DNA of 64,000 nt from Tyto alba. Lineage: Eukaryota > Chordata > Aves > Strigiformes > Tytonidae. The DNA is taken from NCBI RefSeq assembly GCF_018691265.1, contig NW_024881272.1, positions 27,904,823 through 27,968,822 on the forward strand, written 5' to 3'. A program made the translations under genes and the position numbers. How positions within the stretch are numbered: position 1 is the stretch's first letter; each line of letters opens with the position of its first letter. The notes beneath the pieces were generated by a model. It did not search any database. It saw only the letters and a list, made by a program, of their open reading frames with translations, and was not told the DNA's origin. This document shows positions 41,087 to 55,300 of this stretch, in pieces.

Positions 41087-44000
41087 ATTGTGCAACCCAT
41101 GGCTCTCCCCCATGCCCCTCAAAGGCCTGTCTCCTGCACAAATGAGCTTTTATCTGAGTCTCTCTGGCATTTCTGGGATTAAGGCAGTGACAGGAATTTT
41201 CTTCCTCTAGATTTTTTATGGCGAGGGCCCAGCCTTTACTGTTTGGGTATGGGGGCTCTGATGCCTTAGAGGAAGAGTCTGCTTGAGGAATTTTGTACCA
41301 TCTGAGCGGGTTTGTCTCAGCATGTATGCTATGGTGCTCAGGTGTTCTTGCCATCAGCCCTTGGAACACAGGGATTTTTCCTGAGGGTTGGGTTTAGATT
41401 TGCTTATTTACTTCGTGGGAAACTATCAATGTCGTTTTTAGGAAGGGATCTGTTCTAAGGGTATTCCAGTGCAAGTCTAGAATCTGGCTTTCCTCTCCAG
41501 TAGGATTTTAAGAAAAAGGATCTACTGACACTCACATTTTGCTGATGGCTATTTATAACCAAGGGGGATAAATCATGCTCCTTAATTGTATGTGCATTGT
41601 AGCATCAAAGCATACCTGGGGCTATAGATTGGTTTGCATTTAAATACAGCTGACTTGCTAATCTAGAAGGGGGATCTTCTCAGAAAAAAAAAAGGGCACC
41701 AAAATACAGTAATTTGATGGAAGGTTCCCAAACAGAACTTGTACCCAGTCACCTTCCTGCAAAAGACAAAACCCAAGATATTTACCACTCATCCTTCTCT
41801 TGTTTCTGTTTTGAGACGTGGTTTTCCCTAAACTCTTGTGCAAATGATAGTTACCTTGGAATAGAAGGATACTTTCTTGCTATTCATGGACAAGATGTAT
41901 TAAATCCTAACCTGTACAAATATAAGGAGTCTGCTGTTTAAATAAACTATAGACTAAATGGATGCCATGATAGTGCTGTATGAAGCAAAGAACAAGTTAC
42001 CTTCATAGTTGGATGACAGTGACAGCCTTAGCTTAATTGGTCATAGGGACACTGTGCAGAAGCTCTTTCCCTCCTGGTTTGCTTCTCCTGTGTCTGCAGG
42101 GTACATACATCACTGGGGTGACAGCGGCTGCTTCCCCTTGATAAAGGGACAGAGTATGAACGAGGCTGATGTTACTGGTATAAAAAAGGAACTGGCATGG
42201 AGTAGGGTTTGAAATAGTCTCATGATCAGATACTGATTTTCTTGATCTGAATTTTCACTCCACTTACCTCCTCTTTTTAGGTAAACAGCTCTACTTCTTG
42301 GTAACTGTCATAGAAACCAAAAAGAAAAAAAAAAAAAGCCAGGCAATTCACTTGAACCTCTCTGTACATTTTGAATGTATTTTCCTCAAGGGTATTTATA
42401 TAACCTCTTCTGAAAACCCCTACTTCATACAGCTTTTCATACAAGTTGCAGTCATTCTTTGTCTGTCCAGGAAAGTGTTTTAAACACTTACGAAATGGTT
42501 TGGAGGCTCACGGGGTTGTGTTCTGAAATGGGACTATCAGCTGGAGCAGGGCTTACCTTGAATGTCAGTGCGTCTCTTCCATTGCTGTTATTTAGAAGAT
42601 GGAAAGCATGATGAGTCTCTTTCCTATCTCTTTCTTGCTGCTTTCCTTGCCAGCCATCTGTAGGCGGTGGTTATTAAGAACATCCCCAGTTCGAGCAGTT
42701 GGGGAAGGTTGAAGAGCATGTACAGGTCTGGAAGAGTCACAGGTGGACAGTAAGTTGAGCTCAGCTGCTTTGATAGAGAGAAGCTCATGTTGGCACCAGT
42801 TTCTTCCCTAAATTTTCAGCAAGGTTGGAACAGGCAAAAATTGGAGTTGGGAGGATTGGAGAATTTATGGCGAGCACTATTTTATCTTCTGGTCCCAAGC
42901 TCAGAGTGACTGAAGGCTGTTACTGTCTGACGGCTTCTGCCTGGCTAATACAAGATGAGCTGTCAGATGTGGCCTACTTCTGAAGGAAGGGACTGTGTCA
43001 GAGAAAAGCATCAGTGCTTGGTGGCATTCGTGTTACGGCTGTTAGGCGGGCAGCTTTAATTTTTACATTTGGGCAGAGGACAACAAAATCACATATTAAA
43101 GCAGCTTGCATTGTTGCTGTTTCATTCTGTGCTTGTTTTCATGAGTGAGCATTTATAGTAGTGACCATAGTCCTTTAATGTGACTCTGCATTCTAGAATA
43201 ACTTATTTTCAAGAAAAAAGGATATTTTTAAAACTGTAGCTTACCTAGTCACAGGTGAGCATTGAAAAGTTGTACTTTTCTGTTAGTTGCTTTCAGAATA
43301 GTTTCCAGCAATAGGAAGGCTTCAGACTTGTCTGAGAAAGTAGTTTACTTCTACTTTCCTTACAGGAATGATTGCAGTAGGAGTTGTATGGAGAACAACC
43401 AGCAGGAATATTTTATTTGTGGAGTTTGAGTAGAAGAGATTATTAAGCACTTGACACATCTCACCAAAACCTTCACTGGGTTAATTCCTGCTTGAGCTAG
43501 AGTATAGCTTTCTGAAAAATCTGAACTTTGAGAATTTCCAGTGGTAGAAGAGCTGACAAAATGGTTGGTAGTTAAAATAATCTATTACCTTCAATGTCAA
43601 AACAGAGGAAATGCCTTCCCCAGGAGAACAGCATTTGCATTGTTTCTAGTCTGGTTTCTCTTGTTTCAGCTGCTAAGAAAATGGGACTTGGGATACATAA
43701 CTCCATGCTCTATCTGCTGGACAGACATTATTAAAAAAAAAAATCAATCTGTACTTCAGATGAGTACTAATGTAGTATTGGTAAGGTTCAAGTTAACTTT
43801 TTTTTGATGAGGTAGACAGACTGACACCCATCTTTTGATTGGAGAGGTTTTTCAGTGCTATCACGAAGGCACCGGTATCTGTCTTGAAGCACGTACACCA
43901 GGACTGGGCATGGCACTTCAGCAGTGAAGCATGCAGCCAGATCAGAAGCAGTGTTTTTTCTTTCCTTTAAGTGTGTGGCGTTTATGCCAGGAAGAATCAC

Positions 44001-44439
44001 GTTAACCCTTTTGGAAGCACTGCAAGCTTGAGATGTGGTTCATTATCTATCACCCTGTACTGGAGTCCTTCGTTTCCCATTTGGAAAGTATGCCACAGTT
44101 AACTTGGTTTGTTGGGATGTAATCTTGGATTTGTGTTATGTAAATGGACATATTTGTTGTTTACTGAAGAGCTTAAAACTGCTTTACACCTTTGCTCTAT
44201 CCTTGCTGTTCTTATTATCTCATCCCATCTTTCTGCGGTTAATCTTCAGGAGCAAGGAGTTCGTTTTTCCACTCATTCATGGAAATAAACAGTTTAGGAC
44301 CAAGACGTTTCCTGAGAGAGATCTGTAGGAAAACATCTTTCTGGTAATTTCCTGTTCACAGTTCCCAGTTAAGAGATCTGTTGGCTGATTATTTTTTTTT
44401 AATCCATTTAATGTATGCCATGTTAATTTTGTTTTAGTC

Positions 44440-44850
44440 AATTAATAAGCAGCACCAAATTAAGTGCTTTATAGAAGACCAAGTATATCAATGCTATTAA
44501 ATCGACATTTTTTTAAATTTTTAAGTCTAACTTGTAATCTCATCAAGAAGGATGTCAGTTTAGTTTGACAGAATCTATTTTCCATAGACATAATTTGCTT
44601 GACATTGATTTTATTATCCCTCTCTAATTCTTTATTATTAGAGTCCAGTATTGAATATTTTGTAATTCTGTCTTCCTCAGCATTAGACTGATGGACCTGT
44701 AATTACCTGGGTCATCTAGTCCTCCCTCTTTGAATTTCAGTACAAAATTGTCTTTTCTCCAGGCTTCTGGAATTTGTTCAGTGCTGTAGGAATTACTGAA
44801 AATTGCAAGAGAGCCATTTGCACCTTTCTTGGAATCTATGCTGTGCAAGT
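44440..44850 (-). mobile_element. Degenerate CR1/L3-type LINE reverse-transcriptase fragment
   Basis: Read on the minus strand, 44848-44624 has an open frame containing IPEAWRKDNFVLKFKEGG and then DDPGNYRSISL. This matches the LINE reverse-transcriptase signature in CR1-like elements: (I/V)PEDW-K, an F-K-KG core and DPGNYRPVSL. Downstream on the same strand, to about 44440, the sequence is more decayed but reads in the same sense. Both ends are eroded, and I see no intact 3' tail or target-site duplication. It is an old, inactive insertion in antisense orientation to ELAVL4. The boundaries are approximate; CR1 versus the related L3 lineage cannot be settled by eye. Confidence 0.75.
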
Positions 44851-47800
44851 AATCCAGATCTCATTTAAACATGTATAATTTTAGGAGCTCCTGTTTAACA
44901 TGCACCTGGGTTGCTAGTTAGTACTTCATACAGCTTCTTCAGGTGTACATAACATCTGTGTTCTCCGTACTGTTACTATTACTATCTGCTTATGAGTCAG
45001 CATTAATGTTAAGGAATCTTTTTTCCGTAATCTAAAAAAAAAAGGTACTCTGACCTTTACTAGCCAGAAATATTTTCCAGTCTTTTCGGTTCCTGTGATT
45101 TTTCTTTCCTAACTTACACTGGTTTCTATCTGTGTTCCCTTTATCGCAATTTAAATACAGAATTGGCCTAAGCAGACTGGCTGACAAAGGAAGTAAATGT
45201 GGGTACAGGTCTCTAAGGGGTACTGCCTTTTTCATAGTTGCAGGTTTTTGGGTGTATGGATAAATGTTTATAAACAGGGTATATATTTTGGTGGTGTTTC
45301 CATATTCTCTGTCACAGTTTGTTTTTGTCTTGGTGATTTTTCAGCTCTCTGAAATGGAGCCTTCTAAAATATGAAATATGTACGTTACCAGCTTGGGCTT
45401 GGCTTTGCATCTTTTGGTGGTGGTTTTTTTTTTTTTTTGACTGTCAAGTCCTTTATTTTTAACTGCTATTACTCACTCAGACCTATTCTTTACCAGATCA
45501 CAGGAGGTCCACTAGACGTTTCCTGCAAGCTAGATAAAACATTCAGAAAGAGCAATGCGAATAGTGATATATCAAGGTGTTGGTTTAGGATCATCTAGAA
45601 ATATTTCTTGCCTGCCCTACTGAATCGCAGCATGTGATGAACTATTGGATTCCAAATCACAGAAAATATTTACTATTTACGGTGCTGTTCCTGGGAAGTG
45701 TAGCATGGGAATGAACTTCAGTGTCTGTGTGGGATCCCGCTGAGAGGTCCAGCTGCTTGCTTCATGTTGCCAGATTGCGTCCAAAGAAATGTTACCCTTT
45801 TAGAGTACATGCAATAGGAGTACCTGATGGAAAAAAGTTAATACTGCTTTAGTATTCTGGAACAAATCCATATCTTCTCTCTACCGATAACAATTTTTAG
45901 TTCTTTCTTATCTAGAGTCTGCCATAAGGTGTATTGCTCTTGAGAGTAATTTGAAAATAATATTTTCAGCTGGGTGTGTAATTTTTTTTGGTTTCTTAGC
46001 TGTAAATGTTTAGCACACTAAAACTTTATGATGTCTGCCAGCAGTCATAAAGCTTTTCACAAATTATTTTTTTTTCTGGATTTATTTTTTTCAGGTTTTT
46101 TGAGATACTGGGGAAGGGATGTCTGTCTTCATTAAATGATGGTGTTTAGGGGAATTGCTTGAAAATACAAAATAAACCAAACAAAATATACCCCTGAAGT
46201 GGCACGCTCTTAACAGAAAGATTTTTCTCTTCAGCTTCACTGGTACAAAGTGAAACGTATGGCAGAAAGCAGCAACAGAAATTTGCTGATTGAAGCTACT
46301 GCACCAAGATTTCAGTGGGCTGTAGAGGGTGTGAGGTTTGAGGTTTTTTAAGATAAAATGGGGGGGTTTTGAATTAACGGAAATTCAGTGCTCAGAATGC
46401 TGAGTAGACCCACCCTTTTTTGCGATAATATAATACAGCCAATTTAGCTATTATTGTATTTGGTATGAAATCATAACCAATAACTTCTGAATAACAGGCC
46501 TTATTCTATTACAAGTTTTATGTATTTGATGATGTTCAGGAGTTTATACTAACAGCGCAAAATCATGTTTCTGTGTAACTTATTCTAAGCAAAAATGTAT
46601 GACAAGGTAATTGTTTCCTTTAAGTCAGGTTCTACAGGCTTGCGTGCAGACAGCTTTGTTCATGCTTACTCCTTACCCTTCACCTTGAAGAGAATATTTG
46701 TTTCCCGTTGGTAGTGAGAATCGGGGATGATGGTAGCTGAATAATTTGAGTAATGTTAGTGGAGGACTCCAAGGAAAGGAGTGAATGGTCTATGAAACTT
46801 CCATATAATTTTTCTTCTTGTATTGCCATCATTTCCCTTCCATACAGCTTGTGTGGTCTCGGTTTGTTATCCATGGTCTCAGAAGTGAGAATGTTCCTAT
46901 GAGAGATCATTAAAAATCATTGTATATATTGTAGAAATTGGTCAGTCCCTGTGCCTTCACAATAACAGTGGCTGAACATGGAAGTCCGTGTTTAGACAGA
47001 CTGACATCAATGCCAGGGCTTTGCATCAGCTGCTACTGTTACCTGTGTACCTCTGAAGGTCAATAGATGTTAATGGAAAAAGTAGGGACATGAACTCCTC
47101 TTATCCAAGCCCTGATCCTTGTGTCTCCCTTCCTCTGTAAAAAGAGGTTCATTTCCTACAGAATGGCTTCCTCCTGCCTAGGGCTGTTTAGGATTTAATA
47201 TATTAAGGATTTGATGTGTTCAGAGGCATGGGTACTGGGGATGTATAAAATAAGCAGAAAAGAAGAAGAAGGCATGGCATAGACAGTATTTTTACAGTAT
47301 TTCTTCTCCAGGCTTCATGCTCACTCAGACTTCAGCTGGTTCTTGGTTAATGTCATGTAACTTGGGTAAGAATATTTTTGTTGAGATGAATTCAGCTCTC
47401 CAGGAAGACTGGATATGTTTTTATACTTTTTATTTTCTTAAGTTAGATTGATTGGATGGAATTGCTCCGTGGTCATATTGCAGGTTAAAACAGCCATTTC
47501 TTACCATTAAGCCTGCATGTGGGCATTTTAGGCATGAACTGTGGTGTTTCCATGGATTTTTAAGGTCTTCCATTGCATAGTTAGCAGCTTTTAGTGCTTT
47601 GATCTGATTTCGTAAGACAGAAGTGCTCCCTGTATTTGTGTTACAGCAAATGCTGTATTTTTGGTGGCGTCTGACTTTGAGAAACACACAGATGCTTTTT
47701 TGTAGTCCAGGAGACAAAGAAACAAAGCTTTGTGCTTGGGATGCAGGATCTGTGCCTCCAGGGTACATCAAGGCACTTGGTGTGCAGCTGCTTCCCCAGC

Positions 47801-49098
47801 CTCTGCTTTCTCCTGATGAGCAGGAGCTGGGTTGCTGTTTGCTGCCCCCGTGGATAGAAATCTCCTTCCCCAAGTGCTGCCCTTCTCCTTGGGAGAGATT
47901 TTTACTGTTGGTTGTTTTGAGGGTTTTTTTGCATTTCTTGCTGCCTATGAGCAGGAGTGCTTAGATCCCCTGCACATCAGTGCCCAAAGGGAGGTTGTCT
48001 TTCGGCTTGCTGTCCTCCAGATACACTGGAGGGTGTAGGAGAAGGAGCATGGTTGAAATACAGAACCACATGCCTGCCTGCTTGGGCTCACTTAATCTTG
48101 AAATTTTATTATCTATGTATGTGCCTAAAAAAAAACATAAGAATCGCTGTGTTTTCCAAATGTGCAAAATAACTTCAGTAGGAGGCTTGGAGGGAGGGAT
48201 CTGGAAGTAGCTGTCTGTCACGTTGCATTAATAGAATTGATGCTGCGAAGCTGCTCCTTGGCAATCGGGAAAAGGTACCTCTGTGGTCTGGGTTTTCCCA
48301 GCCCATTGCAGACCCACGGCTGTCCCTGCGCCGTGTGTGTGAGGATCTGTAGTGCTAACAGCATGGCCCCTCCAGCTCCGTGCTACTTATCCCAGTTATT
48401 AACCTGGTCTCCTCTTTTTACTGCAAGCACAAACACAGATCTTGCTAGTAAAACAGAAGCTGTTGAAATTATTTTGGCTGCTGAAGTGGGCTCCTGCCAT
48501 CCCATGCGCAGCAGCAGTTGTACTGTTTTGGTTTTGCTGTCATCTCTAATACACAGAGGAAGGCTTTAAATGTGGTCTTATTCTACTGCAATTTGATCTG
48601 TCCTTTCTCCTATTTACTGGCTGCTCACAGCGCAATAAAATGAGATAGAAAGGTTGTTGTCTGTTTGTCAACTGCTTCAAGATTGGTGTTAAAACCCTGT
48701 TACCTAATTTCTGCATTTTAAACACTTACGAACTTGTTTATAAACAGTAGCAAAATGGTGGTGGGGGGGAATGTTTATAAAATTTAAGAGGTGGCCTCAT
48801 TACTGCTCTGGCAGGTCAGCCAGTTACATTTATTAGGAGCTCGGCACAAAACTATTACACAGTTCTGCTGCTTTCAAGCCTTGTATGTGCTTTTTAGTAA
48901 ACTCTTGGGGAAGGCAAGGTGAGGGGGTTGCTGCTTTTTTGTTTTTAAAGTGAGATCTTCAAAGCAGCAATTTCAGAATTTTATGTTGGCTTTCACTGTA
49001 TTAAGGAGATAATGAAATGGTGGAGAACGGCATAGAGACCATAGGGTAAAGCAGGAATGAAATGAACAGTTGTAAGAAAATTGTGTTTCCACTTTTAG

Positions 49099-49329
<231 letters not shown>

Positions 49330-52300
49330 TGACAATTTCATCACTATTTTAATCTCCTTTGTAAGGGGCACTCGGCTAACGAGCTCCTTCTTGGAACAGT
49401 GGGAGGACGTGCAGAGATGCAATTTCAGAGATGAGAAATTTTCTGCTATTGTTAAAGGGGGGAAAGTAACAGGAGGCTCCTTAAAGCCATTGCAGTGAGG
49501 CTTAAATGTAGAATAAAACAGCTGTAGTGATACAGTTATCCATAAACAGAGGTGAAGTATGTGATGGTGTATTGATAAATTACACTGTTTTTTGCGTTTT
49601 AATAAGAAATACCTTGACATGGAGCTCTTTAGTGAATACTCATGACATTTATCAGGTGTTAAAAGTAAGTTTCAAGTTAAAATAAGTCATTCTCCAACAG
49701 GGAGGAAAAAAAAAAAAAAAACACACAAACAAACTCCATTTTGTTTCTCAATTTTCACATCCTTAGCTTGATTTATTCTTTTAAAAGCTGAAGCGATTAG
49801 AGATCCCACTGAACTCTCCTGTCATTGTTGTAATGGACCATTAGTTATTCAATGACCTTCTTTAGTGGTCTCACAAGAAAAGCAAGTTTCTACAGTCACG
49901 TTTTTTTTGTTGCATGGCTGATAAAGCTTTTTTGGAATGGCTTATGGAAGATTTCCCCATCCTGAATTCTGACAAATAATACAGTTTAAAGCATATGAAT
50001 CGTAAAATTGAAGGGGAACAAACAGCAGATCTGATTCAAATTATCTGAAACTGCTTTGATCATATTTGAACACTGGCTTTTGATTTGTACTATTTCCGTA
50101 ATTTTTCTTCTGTACTTAATTTGTATTTCAAAGCAAAGAATGTGAAATACAAAAATATAATTTTCACTTTGGAAAATACTGGTACAAATAATGCTAGTGA
50201 TTTCATATCTTGCAAAAAAGATACAGTATGGTCAACACTTTAGTTGTATTTACCCTTTCTCACCTAAAGGTTTTGGGTTGAGAAAAGTGGTATTCCTGAA
50301 GCAAAAATATTTGTTGGATTCCTGTGCATATCTCAGTTTTTCAAGCAAGTTTTTTCCTGGCCTGATTAGTGAAGAGCAGAAGTCCTCACCTGCGGGTTGT
50401 ACAAGTGATGGAGTTTGCTGCATGGATTACAGAGAGAAGACTGCTTCCAAACTTCCCTTAGACCAGCAAGGTTATATCCCATCGATACGTATGTGGGACA
50501 TATATCAGAATGCTCACAGCACGGTTTTGTAAAGTGAAATAGAAAAACTTATGGGAATATGTAAGGCAAAGCAGCAGAATCTACCGTCTTATCTACTGCT
50601 GCAGGTGGAGATACATGCTCGGACTCAGCAGTTCCACTTACATTGAAAAGTCGAGCAGTTAAGTTGCCCTCCAAATGGCTTTTAAAGGCACATTATCAGG
50701 AAAAAAAATAATGTTTTGAAAGTACTAACCTTACTTTGAAATACTCTATTAAAAACTCAGTGGAACTAGAAAAACCTAGATCAGTTTTTAATGCAGCACT
50801 TTTATATTTTGGACATTATTTAGCATTAGCAAAGGTGCTACGTTTCTTGTCCTAAGTACCTATGTTGCTGTCCCTCTTGGTTTTTGTGAGCTGGAGCAGT
50901 GCTACTGTATTGATAATATGCCAAGGTTTTACAGGAAACATAAGCCACGAAAAGGCCTCCGCAAACTCCAACCTACCCTAATTATTTTAAATTTCTCAAT
51001 GCAAGATTAATTCCTTATGCCTTCATTTTATCACGTATAGTAAGATTCTTGTTATCCAGGAATTTCCCGTGCTAAAACATTCTTGAGGAATGTGGAGTTT
51101 TCTTGTATTTTTAAAATCTATATCAAATTGAAAAAAATTGAAGTAATTTATTAGGTTTTGGTTTTCCATGGTTGTTAATAGCTAGTATACATTTATAGAC
51201 TATATGACATTTTGTTGGGCTCTTGAAAGCTGGTAAAATTTAATAATAAGCCAATAGATTGAGCTAACACACGTGCACAGGAGCTGCATTATTCAGTGAC
51301 TGGGAAGATGTGTAGGCTTTTTTTAAATAAAACTGCTTTCAAGTAAGTGTTTATGCAGTTGCTTAAAACCAACCCAAGGGAGTCTTCTATTCAAAGCCAA
51401 ACTTTGGACATCTAATTGGCAGTTTCCAACCCGATTTTTAATTGCAGAATCGCATGCAATTACCTTACCTTACCCCCTTGGGGTTTTTTTGTATTTTTAT
51501 TTATGTTTTGCTCTTAGAAATCTTAATAAATTAGGTCTGGTTCCCTGCTACTGTGTGATGGGGATGGAGATTTCCCAGTGCTTTACACCGAGTGGTGAAT
51601 TGCAGGTTTTCTACCATTCCCAGCACCGACTGTGTTGCTGGAGATGTCCCTAGTTTACAAAGGGTTGCAAAGTGATGAGAAGTTGTACTTTGGCGCTGCT
51701 GAATTCCATCCTAGCTTGCCAGTTGCCCCGCATGCCCCTTTCCACATCTCACTGATTCATTGTAAGGTTGAAGTATTTTAATTCATGGAATTACTATATT
51801 TAATTATCAGTCAATTACATTTAGTCTAGCTAGATGCCCTTTACAGTTATTAAAAATGCACTTTTGGTGCATTAAAAAAGCTTGTCTTGAATATATAGAA
51901 GGGAATTTGGTGGCATATAGTTTTGTAGGCTAAAAAATACTTAATTAAACACTAGAATAACATTGAGCTGGAACAGTACTGAGCATTACTTCGTTCTGTT
52001 TTCTTTATGAGCGTGGCTGTTTTTTATACCCCAGAATGAATCAGTAATGTCCTGTTGATGGATAGGCTGAACCTTGGCCTCTGCCCATGTATGCTGGGTA
52101 GCTGCAGCCTTGCAGGTAGCATTTCTCTAGCTACCCTTTAGTTTGGAAGATGTTCTGATGGAAAGTTGAAATGAATAATCTGTGAAAGCCCTTTTACAGG
52201 GGCAAATTACTTCTGCTTGCCAAGGTCACCTTGGTCCTGCTGACTGTCCCATCTCCTTGCTCACAGTCATGGGCTCTGTCCCTTGCACCTGGACTGAATG

Positions 52301-52363
52301 AGCTGGCTCTGGGGGATCATGTTTGCACTCATTTTTTGACCCCACAAGGCTTAATTCCTGTTT

Positions 52364-52396
52364 AAAAAAAAAAAAAATAAATATATATATATAAAT
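52364..52396 (+). repeat. A14 run followed by a TA-rich microsatellite
   Basis: Fourteen A pass into ATAAATATATATATATAAAT-like sequence in intron 3. It is simple-sequence DNA with no associated element. Confidence 0.8.
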
Positions 52397-55300
52397 TCTC
52401 TGCGTGTGTCCCCAAATCCTGTCCTTTTCACTTCAGTAACATTTTCGTGGCAGCTTAATGTTCTCTCTCTCCTGATGCCTTGCAAAACAGCCATGCAGTC
52501 ACAGGAGGAACTGATTTTATAGCAGGATCAGCAAAACAGCTAGGCACAGTCTGCTCTCAGATGTACCGACTAAAATAACTGAAGAAATGTTCTTTTTATT
52601 ATTTCATTGTTACAATAAATAATCCCTTTTCACTGTAGCAGCTAAAATATTTATGTGCATTTTATTTAAGTCAATGGTGCCCTTTCAAGTCAAAGTCAAG
52701 AGGTGACTATTTACAGAATATCTGTTTGGGGAAAGCATTGAAGGAAGTGTTATGTGTTTGGTGGTAATAGGTTATACATATTATGTTCCTCCTCAGCTCA
52801 TCATAGTGCATATTTTATTTACGCCATTTCGTAGCAGCATCATCTTGTGAGGGAGAAAGGTTTCACTTTATTTTTACAGTTAAAGCTTGACATAATTCTA
52901 CAAAACAGCTTAGAATGAGGGAAGTTACAGTGCATGTTGAAATAAATATATATTCCAGAAATCTAATCTATTTTTAGAAATTAAATTTGCCCATCCATAA
53001 AAGCATATGAAAGGTCACTGCTGCTGTTGAAGATTGCCTGGCAATTCAGTTGCATCAAATATTTGAAGGAAAATAAGATGTGTGATGCATAGGGTACAGA
53101 TTGCTTAAACTGTGCTGCCTTGCCCTGAAAAAAGGACAACGTCTGAAAGGATGCAAAGGAAGTGTTTTATAATTTACATGAGGATTCAGGTGACCTGGCT
53201 TCATGTTGGGGGATGCTGGAACAAGGGTGGAACAGAGTTTTGAAAGGAAGTTTGAAATCTAAAAAGAGGCAGTGACCCCCTGAAGTGTGGTCTTGTGTCC
53301 CACTCCTTCCTTTTCTCTGTCGCCTGAGAAATAGGCTGTTTTTTTCCCTCACAGGAGCAGGTAGCATGCTGTGACCCTGCTGGAGCGAGGGGAGAATTTT
53401 CCAGTGAGGAGAAGGAATCTGGGTTCTCTGAGCCTTTGATGCCTTCCTGTTTTTAAATCCACCGAGTCTATCAGATGATAAAATACCAAACAACAGGGTA
53501 ATTTCTCTGCGATCAGAGGCTTTCTCTAGTTATTTTAATTTTCAGTTAAATAACATGGAATATAGCTATGGCTATTTTAACACTTCCTATTGTTAGTTCA
53601 AAATACTTATTTCTGCTTTACTTTCCTGTTCTGATTGATAGGACTGGATGGTCCTAGTTTAAAATACAGTGAATAGAGATGTGGGAGAAAGTACTCCTGT
53701 GTTTTCTGGAAATGAAGTAGTAACATTACTGCTCAGAGATCTTGCTGTTTATCTTGGTTCCTCTGATGTTTTTTAAAGTGCCAGATACTGCCACAAAATT
53801 ATGGTTCTAAATTTGTCCATGTTAATTCTTGTAATTGTCCACAAAACTGCAGACCATCATGTCACTGTAGAGTAACCAAGTAACAGCAACCTCACTTCTC
53901 CATCCTACAAAGTCATTTGTCAAAAAGGCTGCCTTCCAGTTGTGCCCAGCGGCGAAGGCGGTGCGGGAAGCACAAGGCAGGGAGGAAGAGCAGCTGCATC
54001 TTCTGCACCCCATCCCAAACTGCTTGGGGAAGGTGTGGGGGCGAGTTAAACCCAGCAACTTCAGTTGCATCCAGAAAGTGCTGGCTTGCTGATAGTTACG
54101 GTAGCAGAGCTCTGGTGTCGGGTGCCCTTGGTGCAATGCTCTGGTGAAAAACCTGTGGTTTTCACCCATATTCTCACGTAGTTGCCTCAGGGGCTACTGC
54201 CACTGAGCTGGCCTGCCACCACCTGCAGCTGCTTCTCTCTGAAGAAATGGGATGTTGTGCAAGGCTGGGTGGTGAGGGGAAGGTGTACAGAGGGATCCAG
54301 GGGTACTCTGATTTATGGGGGAGCTGGGGAAAACGAAATACAGGGGGGAAGGCATAGAGAGGGCTTAGCTGTTCTGTGAGGGAGAGGAGATACTGTTACA
54401 GGCTTAGTTGTTCTGTGAGGTCTGGGCGGGTGGAAGATAGTGAGAGGAGCCGAGCATATTGGACTGTGGCAAAGAGGGATTTGCATTTAAGTTTCCCACA
54501 TGTGCAGTTGCATTGGGCCCCCCTGGGTACAGGAATGCAATGTGTGCCATGCTCCGTGTGCTCTCCTGGCTCATCAGCTGCCTTCAGACAAGCCCCAGCA
54601 AAGTGTTGTAGGGGGTAGAAGTGTAAAAGAGCATGCACTCTGTTCCTGTTCTGAAAATTTAGATTGCAAGCATTTGCAAGCTTCAGATTTGGGATGTAGT
54701 TGTTCTATCCTTCCTTTTAAAGTTAAGGGAAGGGCTTGTTCTGTTTTGTGGTAGCTCAGTCATCAGGGGGGTCATCTGCTGTGACTGTTATACCCCAGGA
54801 CAAAGCCTTCGACAAGAAACTGTAAAGATGCCCCAGACCTGGAAAGCCTCAACTAAGTTGGCTTCATTTTTGCTCTTTAGGAGCCTCTGTCTATGTAACC
54901 TTTTGGACTTTGTAGTGCTTGTTAACAAATCGTTCTCTACCCTTTGCACCCGCAGTGATGCTGTGGCTCGAAGGACTCTTCAGTGCTGTGTTTGAAGGTT
55001 CAGATTTGGCACTGCTGCTTTCAGCAGGCACCGGAGAGTCTTTACCTGTTAGTTTTGTGCATCTTCTCTTCATGGAGATTTCTCTAACTGCTTCAGTTTT
55101 GCCAATGAGTCTTTTTCATTCCACAGAGCCAGAGCAATTATTTCTCTTAGCCCTGCTCTTGATACAGCCAGAGTGCTTCTAGGTTATTATCTATGGATGT
55201 CTTCCTTGAAATGATGGGATAGACCATTGTATCTTACCTGCAATCATAATTAATCCCAGTAAAATGGTATTAAATTGCTCAACAGCAAAGTGCATTGTCA

